In this document: one piece after another, positions 1 through 5,440 of the stretch | Numbering within the stretch: position 1 is the stretch's first letter | Layout: each line of letters opens with the position of its first letter | Origin: Alphaproteobacteria bacterium | GTDB lineage: Bacteria; Pseudomonadota; Alphaproteobacteria; Rhodobacterales; Rhodobacteraceae | DNA: 6,763 bases | Reading direction: 5' to 3' | Assembly: GCA_030830465.1 (NCBI GenBank) | Contig: JAURMY010000291.1 | Location: forward strand, 1-6,763 | Notes under the pieces: model-generated | What the model was told of the DNA's origin: nothing | Seen by the model: only the letters and a program-made list of their open reading frames with translations | Database searches by the model: none | Position numbers and translations under genes: made by a program

Positions 1-226
1 CACTGCGCGGGCCTTTGCGTTCTTCGCGCAGGGTCGGCGATTTCGCCAGCAAGCCGGTCACGGTCAGGCACAGGCGGCGCGGCGTAGCAAAGGCGGCGGC
101 ACTTTCATAGGTGATCCCGGCCTCAACCAGCCCATTGGTGACAAGCGCCCGCAGATCCTCGGCGGCGCGGGACTGCATCCTTGCGGGGATTTCTTCGGAA
201 AACAGTTCCAGCAGCAGATCGGGCAT
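1..226 (-). CDS. glyS: Glycyl-tRNA synthetase beta subunit, N-terminal part (cut by window edge)
   Basis: This is the first 75 codons of the beta subunit of the bacterial alpha2-beta2 glycyl-tRNA synthetase, which charges tRNA-Gly in the cytoplasm. The protein begins [18 protein letters not shown], the usual GlyS N-terminus (LLxEIxxEEIP type), and continues with the conserved [11 protein letters not shown] segment and a LREERKGPR segment near the cut. The beta subunit carries tRNA-recognition functions in this family; the catalytic core is in GlyQ. A full-length protein is about 690 residues, so roughly 90% lies beyond the left edge. The ATG sits 3 bp after the TAA of the upstream membrane-protein gene, behind a weak purine-rich stretch (GGAAAG), so it is probably translated by coupling within a glyQ-orf-glyS operon. 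Nothing looks damaged in the visible part. Confidence 0.94.
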   Translation of the reverse strand, partial: MPDLLLELFSEEIPARMQSRAAEDLRALVTNGLVEAGITYESAAAFATPRRLCLTVTGLLAKSPTLREERKGPRS

Positions 227-229
227 GAC

Positions 230-928
230 TTATCTTTCCGGTATCGGCGGGCAGTTGGCGGGAAGCGGATCACCGGCAAAAGCCGCCTCGCCGCAGGTAT
301 TGATCTGGTTCCAGGCATAGGACCGCCCGTCACCGTAAATCGCGATCACCCGGTCCACGCCATAGTGAATGTTGGCCTGTCCGAGAAAGGCAATCGCCTC
401 ACCGCTGGTCAGGTCGTCGGCCAGTTGTTCATTGTCAAAACATTTGAACCAGCCGGGCGCTTTCAGGGGCGTTGCGGCGTCGTAAACCTGATAGGTTTCG
501 GTCAGCAGCGGAATGGATTTTGTGGTGGTGAAACAGGCGCGGAACTTCAAGGGGCTGGTGTCGGCGTCTATCCCCTGAAACCCCGTTGCGCGCAAGATTT
601 CGGGCTGATGGTCCATGACACGCGTCAGATGCAGCGTAATCGCGTGTGACAAGGCTTTCGCCTCGGGGGTGTTCAGATCGGATTTCGGCACCATGGCAAT
701 GGCGGTATTGTCGGGCAGTTTCGCGGGCGTTGCGGTCCCGGCGACCGGCTCGGACGGGGCCGGGGTGGCCACGTCCTGTAGTTTGGCGACCCCGGCCGGT
801 GCCGCGACCGTGGGTGTTTCCTGCAGCGTCACCGGATAATAATAGGCGTAGGTCTGGAAATACCACAGCGCAGCGCCAAAGATCAGGGTGAAGCCCAGCA
901 TCAAAGACATCAACAAACGGCCGCTCAT
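230..928 (-). CDS. Single-pass membrane-anchored protein, DUF6446-like, between glyQ and glyS
   Basis: A 232-residue protein of unknown function. Residues 5-25 form one hydrophobic segment ([20 protein letters not shown]), an uncleaved signal anchor that probably leaves the rest in the periplasm. Residues 34-80 are a low-complexity linker rich in Ala, Pro, Thr and Val. The folded part (about 85-228) has a signature of the kind [45 protein letters not shown] and NQINTCGE, with four cysteines (132, 163, 212, 226) that could make two disulfides in the periplasm. From memory this resembles DUF6446, found between glyQ and glyS in Rhodobacteraceae; that match is recalled, not searched. Start choice: the ATG at 928 overlaps the glyQ stop as ATGA and has AGG six bases upstream. 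The frame stays open upstream to 1075, but that stretch is out-of-frame glyQ sequence with no membrane or family features. Co-transcription with both synthetase genes is expected. Confidence 0.85.
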   Translation of the reverse strand: MSGRLLMSLMLGFTLIFGAALWYFQTYAYYYPVTLQETPTVAAPAGVAKLQDVATPAPSEPVAGTATPAKLPDNTAIAMVPKSDLNTPEAKALSHAITLHLTRVMDHQPEILRATGFQGIDADTSPLKFRACFTTTKSIPLLTETYQVYDAATPLKAPGWFKCFDNEQLADDLTSGEAIAFLGQANIHYGVDRVIAIYGDGRSYAWNQINTCGEAAFAGDPLPANCPPIPER

Positions 929-1848
929 GCCGCACCTGCCGCGCCGGTGGTGACAAAGGCATCGGCGCACATTTTGGCCAGGGCGCGCACCCGCCCGATA
1001 TAGGCCTGCCGCTCGGTCACCGAGATCACCCCGCGCGCGTCCAGAAGGTTGAACAGATGGCTGGCCTTGATGCATTGATCATAGGCCGGTTGCGCCATGA
1101 CGATATGTTTGCCGGTCTTGGGATCATCGGCGGGATGGGACAGGATCGCCTGACATTCCGCCTCGGCATCCTCAAAATGCCTGAGCAGGGCGCCGGTATT
1201 GGCGATGTCAAAGTTGAAGCGGGAATATTCCTCTTCGGCCTGCCGGAACACGTCGCCATAGGTCAGCGGAATCGGCGATTTCGGGTCGTTATAGGGCATG
1301 TCCATAACGTGGCCTGTGCCCAGAACATACATCGCAAGACGTTCCAGCCCATAGGTCAGCTCGCCCGAGACCGGTTTGCAATCATGCCCGCCGACCTGTT
1401 GGAAATAGGTGAACTGGCTGACTTCCATGCCGTCGCACCACACTTCCCAGCCCAGACCCCAGGCCCCCAAAGTCGGGCTTTCCCAGTCGTCCTCGACAAA
1501 ACGGATATCGTGCAGGTCCATGTCAATGCCGATGGCCGCAAGTGAGCCCAGATACAAATCCTGCATGTCCGGCGGGCTGGGTTTGATCAGCACCTGATAC
1601 TGGTAATAGTGCTGCAACCGGTTCGGGTTTTCGCCATAGCGCCCGTCGGTCGGGCGGCGTGACGGCTGCACATAGGCGGCCGCCCAGGGTTTGCTGCCCA
1701 GTGAACGCAGGGTCGTTGCCGGGTGAAATGTGCCCGCGCCGACCTCCATATCGTAAGGTTGCAAAACCGCGCAGCCCTTGGCGGCCCAATAGGCTTGCAG
1801 GCGCAGGATGACCTCCTGAAAACTGGTGGGTTTGCCGCTAAACGTCAT
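925..1848 (-). CDS. glyQ: Glycyl-tRNA synthetase alpha subunit
   Basis: GlyQ, the class II catalytic subunit of the alpha2-beta2 glycyl-tRNA synthetase (glycine + ATP + tRNA-Gly to glycyl-tRNA), cytoplasmic. The 307 residues compare well with 303 in E. coli. Visible family blocks: [19 protein letters not shown] (8-26), [12 protein letters not shown] (37-48), the motif 2 region [20 protein letters not shown] (62-81), [16 protein letters not shown] (122-137), [10 protein letters not shown] (145-154), and motif 3 [13 protein letters not shown] (163-175), followed by the helical C-terminus with [16 protein letters not shown]. The ATG at 1848 has AAAAGG seven bases upstream and matches the family N-terminus; an in-frame ATG at 1941 would add 31 residues that overlap the likely promoter. 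It is the first gene of the glyQ-membrane protein-glyS cluster; its TGA overlaps the next start by 4 bp. No missing residues seen. Confidence 0.97.
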   Translation of the reverse strand: MTFSGKPTSFQEVILRLQAYWAAKGCAVLQPYDMEVGAGTFHPATTLRSLGSKPWAAAYVQPSRRPTDGRYGENPNRLQHYYQYQVLIKPSPPDMQDLYLGSLAAIGIDMDLHDIRFVEDDWESPTLGAWGLGWEVWCDGMEVSQFTYFQQVGGHDCKPVSGELTYGLERLAMYVLGTGHVMDMPYNDPKSPIPLTYGDVFRQAEEEYSRFNFDIANTGALLRHFEDAEAECQAILSHPADDPKTGKHIVMAQPAYDQCIKASHLFNLLDARGVISVTERQAYIGRVRALAKMCADAFVTTGAAGAA

Positions 1849-1900
1849 GAAATCGCCTTTTTCGCGCCCTAAGCGCCCTGTGGTGCCGTGATTGGCGTTC

Positions 1901-1929
1901 TCAATAGGCAACAGGGCGGCAAGGGTCAA
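1901..1929 (-). promoter_or_regulatory. Candidate sigma70 promoter for the glyQ cluster
   Basis: On the minus strand TTGACC (1929-1924, 5 of 6 matches to the -35 consensus) is followed after exactly 17 bases by TATTGA (1906-1901, matching only the first three -10 positions). Transcription would begin near 1894, giving a leader of about 45 nt before the glyQ ATG. The -35 box is good and the spacing ideal, but the -10 is weak, as is common in alphaproteobacteria. This rests on sequence pattern alone. Confidence 0.4.
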
Positions 1930-2034
1930 TTGCCCAAGCAAATGGCCACGTGCAATTTGGGTGTGATTTGTTAATGTCCGCGCACCGACCGCCCGCTGAG
2001 TCTGTTTTCACCGGGTAAATGCAAGTAAGACGTA

Positions 2035-2039
2035 GAGGG
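2035..2039 (+). promoter_or_regulatory. Ribosome binding site that fixes the GTG start of the SPOR-domain gene
   Basis: GAGGG lies five bases before the GTG at 2045. An in-frame TAG at 2033-2035 rules out any start further upstream, and the residues right after the GTG form a signal peptide, so this site and the GTG together define the gene start. Confidence 0.75.
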
Positions 2040-2044
2040 TATTC

Positions 2045-3835
2045 GTGAAACAGTTTGTAATTTCGCTTTTTTTGGCATTTGGCATATTCAGCGTGGCCCT
2101 GGTTGGCCCGGCCGACGCACAGCAGGTCTGGATTCAGGTCGAAAGCCAGAAAAGCATCAAGGACACCCGCGACCGCGCCCAGTTCTTTGCCGCACGCTTT
2201 CCCGATACCCGCGCCTTTCTGACCACCACCGGCTGGTACGCCATTGTCATCGGCCCGATGGAGGCGGATCAGGCGCGTGACACCCTGTCCCGGCTGGTGT
2301 CCAACGGCCAGATCCCGCGCGACAGTCTGATTTCCGACGGTGGCCCTTATCTCAGCCAGCTTTGGCCGCTGACCAGCGCCAATGACACCTCGACCGCGAA
2401 CACCCCGCCGGCCCAAACCGAAACCGCCAGCGCCGATGATACCCCCGCCGCCCAGGAGGCCACGGAAACCGCAGAGCAGGTGGCGGAACCGGCGCTGAAA
2501 CCCGACCCTGACCTTAATGCATCCAAAGCCATGGAGCGTGGTTGGAGCCGCGAGGACAAGATGCTCTATCAGACCTATATGGTCTGGACCGGCGATTACG
2601 ACAGCGGCATTGACGGCGCTTACGGGCGCGGCACCCGCACCGCGATTTCATTGTTTCAGGAACGCAACGGGTTTGAACCGACAGGGTATCTGAGTGCGGA
2701 ACAGATCGAATTGCTGGCCAGCCGCTATACCGACAAGATCACCCGGCTTGGGGTTGATAAGGTGCGCGATCTGGATGCGGGAATCGAGATTCTGATGCCG
2801 ACCAAATTGGTGCATTTCACCGGTTTTGAGCCGCCTTTTGTGCATTACGGCGCGATTGACGGTGGTCAGGTTCAGGTGTCGCTGATCAGCCAGAAAGGCG
2901 ACCGCAACACGCTGAACAGTCTTTATGACATCATGTCGACCCTGCCCTATGTGCCGGCTGAAGGGTACCGCGTGAACCGGCGCGACTGGTTCGTTCTGTC
3001 GGGCCGGGACGCGGATATTGTCTCTTACACCTATGTGCGGCTGGAGCGCGGCCTGTTGAAAGGTTTCACGCTGGTCTGGACGCCAGAGATGGACAAGGAC
3101 ATGCAGCCGTTGGCAACCGCGATGTATGACAGTTTTGCGCCGATCCAGGACTATGTGCTGGATGAAACCATCGGCGGCGATACGGGTTCGGACGGCCCCG
3201 CCGACCTGACCAGCGGCCTTGACACGCCCAGCCCCGACCATTCCGAAAGCGGCTTTTGGGTCAACGCGCAGGGCGTGGCCGTGGCCCATATGTCGGCGGC
3301 AAACAATTGCAGGTCGATCACCACGAATGATGGCGACGTGACCTTGCTTGTCACCGCGACCGATCCGGCCGCTGAACTGGTGGTCCTGTCGCCCAAATCA
3401 CCCTTTACGCCGCCGGCCTTTGCCCTGTTTTCAAACGAGGAACCCGAGCGCGGCACACCGGTTTCGATCGCCGGCTTCTCGTTTCCAGAGGTGATGACGG
3501 TTGCCGCCCTGAACTATGGCACATTGACCGATACGGACGGGACGCTGGGCGACCAGAACCAGATCAGGGTTTCGGCCTATCTGGAGGACGGTGATATCGG
3601 CGGGCCGGTTCTGGACGACCGTGGGGCCGTGATCGCCATGCAGATGCGGCGTGATGACGATCACGGCAACCTGCCGGATTCAGTCAATTTCGCGCTGAAA
3701 TCCAGGGTGATCACCGATTTCCTGACCGCCCAGAACATCCGCTTTGGCCATGCCACATCCTTTGACGCGGTGGATCCGGTCGATATGGCCTATATGGCGG
3801 GTGAATTCACCGTGAAACTGTCCTGCTGGAAATAA
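2045..3835 (+). CDS. Exported SPOR-like / peptidoglycan-binding protein with degenerate trypsin-like domain
   Basis: A 596-residue exported protein, probably periplasmic and wall-associated. Residues 1-25 are a signal peptide (KQF, hydrophobic core, cleavage likely after PADA before QQ). Residues about 27-100 are SPOR-like (VWIQVES start, GWYAIVIGPM strand, QARDTLSRL helix), a fold that in known cases binds glycan at the septum. A Thr/Ala/Glu/Pro linker (110-157) leads to a peptidoglycan-binding domain of PF01471 type (about 165-228: YDSGIDGAYGRGTRTAISLFQ). Residues about 240-370 form an unnamed domain (AGIEILMPTKLV, EPPFVHYG, LLKGFTLVW). Residues about 400-565 look like a chymotrypsin fold: SGFWVNAQGVAVAH keeps the His (415), but the DLALL-type Asp position reads ELVVL (Glu444) and the GDSGGP motif reads GDIGGP (Ile518), so peptidase activity is unlikely. 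Cys422 and Cys594 may pair. It uses a GTG start fixed by GAGGG. It is divergent from glyQ and convergent with the downstream gene. Automatic annotation may call it a serine protease. Confidence 0.85.
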   Translation: MKQFVISLFLAFGIFSVALVGPADAQQVWIQVESQKSIKDTRDRAQFFAARFPDTRAFLTTTGWYAIVIGPMEADQARDTLSRLVSNGQIPRDSLISDGGPYLSQLWPLTSANDTSTANTPPAQTETASADDTPAAQEATETAEQVAEPALKPDPDLNASKAMERGWSREDKMLYQTYMVWTGDYDSGIDGAYGRGTRTAISLFQERNGFEPTGYLSAEQIELLASRYTDKITRLGVDKVRDLDAGIEILMPTKLVHFTGFEPPFVHYGAIDGGQVQVSLISQKGDRNTLNSLYDIMSTLPYVPAEGYRVNRRDWFVLSGRDADIVSYTYVRLERGLLKGFTLVWTPEMDKDMQPLATAMYDSFAPIQDYVLDETIGGDTGSDGPADLTSGLDTPSPDHSESGFWVNAQGVAVAHMSAANNCRSITTNDGDVTLLVTATDPAAELVVLSPKSPFTPPAFALFSNEEPERGTPVSIAGFSFPEVMTVAALNYGTLTDTDGTLGDQNQIRVSAYLEDGDIGGPVLDDRGAVIAMQMRRDDDHGNLPDSVNFALKSRVITDFLTAQNIRFGHATSFDAVDPVDMAYMAGEFTVKLSCWK

Positions 3836-3877
3836 GCGTCAGGTCAGATGATGTCGGGTGTCACGTGAATAAGCGTC
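3831..3877 (+). repeat. 10-bp direct repeat across the convergent stop codons
   Basis: AATAAGCGTC occurs at 3831-3840 and again at 3868-3877, 37 bp apart. The first copy contains the TAA stop of the plus-strand gene; the second lies within the last codons of the minus-strand decarboxylase gene. It may be a trace of a small local duplication or chance; no function is suggested. Confidence 0.5.
3836..3843. other. 8-bp convergent gene junction without a visible terminator
   Basis: Only eight bases separate the TAA of the plus-strand gene (3833-3835) from the TGA of the minus-strand decarboxylase gene (3846-3844). No GC-rich hairpin followed by a T run is visible on either strand nearby, so each transcript probably ends inside the other gene or by Rho. 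Confidence 0.6.
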
Positions 3878-5439
3878 GGCCCCGGCGTCTGAAGGGCTTT
3901 GGCCAGCGCCGCCTGTAGCCCGGCCAGATCGGCGGGTATGCAAGAGGCGGCCCCGAACGCTTCGGCCAGTTTGCAGAAATCGGGATTGCGGGCCACCACG
4001 GCGTTTGGCGCGATCTGCGCGCGGCGCATGGAATCCTCGATCTCTTTCAGTTTGCCATTGTCCCACAGGATGATCGGCAGGCTGAGGCCCAGTTCGACTG
4101 CGACGCCCAGTTCCTGCATCGTATAATGAAACCCATAATCCCCGATCAGTGCCACCACGGGTGCGGTCCCGACGCCGATCTTGCCGCCGATCGCGGCAGG
4201 CAAAGCATAGCCAAGGGTGCCAAAACCGGTGGGATGATGCCAGCGGCCGGGCTGATCAATGGGGTAAACCTCTTTGCCGACATAGGCGAACTGGGTCATA
4301 TCGGAAAAGAACAGGCATTCCGGCGGCAACACATCTTGCATCGCGGTGACGATCCGCCCGATGCCGCGCCGCTCCGCCTCAACTTCGGCCAGGGCTTTGC
4401 GCTGGGCTTTGGCGACCTCCTCTGCGGTCCAGCCGGTTGCGGTCTTCCGCCCTTCACAGGCCTTGGCCAGTTGCGCCAGAAACGCGCCCGCATCCCCAAG
4501 GACCTGCTGGTCTGCGCGGTGCCAGTCCGCAAGGCTGTGGGGGTCAATATCTACACGGATTAGAGGGGCGGTGTGGCCCAATTCGTCCCGCCATAAATCA
4601 ACCTCGGCCAGTTCGGTGCCAATCGCGATGACCAGATCCGCCGAACCGATGATACCGGCCGTTTCCCCCCGCGGCAGGATCGGGCCGAAGTTCAGCGGAT
4701 GGGTCGTGGGAATGATGCCGCGCCCGGCATAGGTGCAAAAACTGGCGGCACCGGTCAGGTTCAGAACCCGCCGCGCGGCATCTGCCGCCGCCGAGGCACC
4801 GCCACCAAACACAAAAAGCGGACGCCGCGCCAAGGCCAGCCTGTCGGCCACGGCCTTGACCGCCGAAATCGCGGCCTCGGGGCGTTGCGGACGGGGCAAT
4901 GGTTCTGGCGCGGGGGCGCTGGCGGCCCCCAGAACGTCAATCGGCACCTGAATATATTTCGGGCGCGGGCGCGCACCGGCAAATTCAATGAATGCCTTGT
5001 CGATCAGTCCGAAAGCGGCCTTGCCGTCCGGGGCGGTCCGGCTCCAGTCGGTCACGGTGGCGGCGGCGGCTTCTTGATCGCGCATTTCATGCAAGCGCCC
5101 GCGTCCCATGCTGCGGTGTTCGCGCTCAAGACAGGAAGCGATCACCAGAACCGGCACGGAATCGCTATAGGCCTGACCCATGGGTGTCATGATGTTACAG
5201 ACCCCGGGGCCGGTGATCACATAGGCCACACCGGGCTTGCCGGTCGCCCGCGCGTAACCGTCGGCCATAAAGCCGGCACCCTGTTCATGGCGCGCCAGAA
5301 CATGGGTGATGCCCGCCTGTTCGATCCCACGGTAAAGTTCGATATTGTGAACCCCCGGAATACCGAAAATCACATCGACCCCACGCGCTTTCAGCGCCAA
5401 GGACATCTGTGCGCCCAAAGGACGGGTTTGGTGTTGCAT
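3844..5439 (-). CDS. Thiamine-diphosphate-dependent decarboxylase, probable 5-guanidino-2-oxopentanoate decarboxylase
   Basis: A 531-residue cytoplasmic enzyme of the acetolactate synthase/pyruvate decarboxylase superfamily, of usual length and with all three domains. The N-terminal Pyr domain has VIFGIPGVHNIELYRG (23-38), the catalytic Glu52 in RHEQGAGFMADGYAR (50-64) and TGPGVCNI (76-83). The central domain (about 190-325) contains LFVFGGGAS and ADLVIAIGTELAE. The C-terminal PP domain has GFGTLGYALPAAIG (405-418) and the ThDP/Mg motif GDYGFHYTMQELG (433-445) running to WDN (459-461), with Asp434 and Asn461 as expected Mg ligands; the family's usual GDG reads GDY. The VHxxELYRG and GRLHEMRDQ (113-122) segments recall proteins annotated as 5-guanidino-2-oxopentanoate decarboxylase (AruI, arginine transaminase pathway), which turns the 2-oxo acid of arginine into 4-guanidinobutanal. 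That substrate is inferred; another 2-oxo acid or acetolactate chemistry is possible. The ATG at 5439 follows the trkH stop by one base with GCGGAG inside the end of trkH, indicating translational coupling. Confidence 0.85.
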   Translation of the reverse strand: MQHQTRPLGAQMSLALKARGVDVIFGIPGVHNIELYRGIEQAGITHVLARHEQGAGFMADGYARATGKPGVAYVITGPGVCNIMTPMGQAYSDSVPVLVIASCLEREHRSMGRGRLHEMRDQEAAAATVTDWSRTAPDGKAAFGLIDKAFIEFAGARPRPKYIQVPIDVLGAASAPAPEPLPRPQRPEAAISAVKAVADRLALARRPLFVFGGGASAAADAARRVLNLTGAASFCTYAGRGIIPTTHPLNFGPILPRGETAGIIGSADLVIAIGTELAEVDLWRDELGHTAPLIRVDIDPHSLADWHRADQQVLGDAGAFLAQLAKACEGRKTATGWTAEEVAKAQRKALAEVEAERRGIGRIVTAMQDVLPPECLFFSDMTQFAYVGKEVYPIDQPGRWHHPTGFGTLGYALPAAIGGKIGVGTAPVVALIGDYGFHYTMQELGVAVELGLSLPIILWDNGKLKEIEDSMRRAQIAPNAVVARNPDFCKLAEAFGAASCIPADLAGLQAALAKALQTPGPTLIHVTPDII

Positions 5440-5440
5440 G

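Larger units (their letters stand above)
1849..2044. promoter_or_regulatory. Divergent intergenic region between glyQ and the SPOR-domain gene
   Basis: This 196-bp spacer must hold the promoters for the minus-strand synthetase cluster and the plus-strand SPOR/pseudoprotease gene. It is visibly richer in A and T between about 1925 and 1980 than the flanking genes. It contains a candidate sigma70 promoter facing glyQ (given separately), an imperfect palindrome at 1923-1935 (GGGTCAATTGCCC, one base short of symmetric) covering the -35 box, and a 7-bp direct repeat GCGCCCT at 1864-1870 and 1873-1879 in the glyQ leader. I could not find a convincing -35/-10 pair for the plus-strand gene. No tRNA, riboswitch or attenuator-like terminator was recognised. 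Confidence 0.6.

Noticed and set aside
929..1075. N-terminal extension of the membrane protein to an ATG at 1075
   Set aside because: The extra 49 residues are out-of-frame glyQ sequence, would bury the signal anchor, and the ATGA overlap start at 928 fits better.
1849..1941. N-terminal extension of GlyQ to an ATG at 1941
   Set aside because: The extra 31 residues are not part of the GlyQ family N-terminus and overlap the candidate promoter; the ATG at 1848 has a ribosome binding site.
1901..2416. Minus-strand open frame of 171 codons spanning the divergent spacer
   Set aside because: It runs through the plus-strand signal peptide and SPOR-like region and the glyQ promoter, and encodes no recognisable features.
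2648..3289. Minus-strand open frame of 213 codons antisense to the SPOR-domain gene
   Set aside because: No recognisable domain or plausible ribosome binding site, and the plus strand encodes a coherent peptidoglycan-binding domain and following domains over the same span.
3800..3811. 12-bp perfect palindrome GGTGAATTCACC
   Set aside because: It lies inside coding sequence, and about one or two palindromes of this length are expected by chance in a window this size.
3861..3868. Palindrome TCACGTGA near the convergent junction as a terminator stem
   Set aside because: It is too short, has no loop and no T run after it on either strand, and is coding sequence of the decarboxylase.
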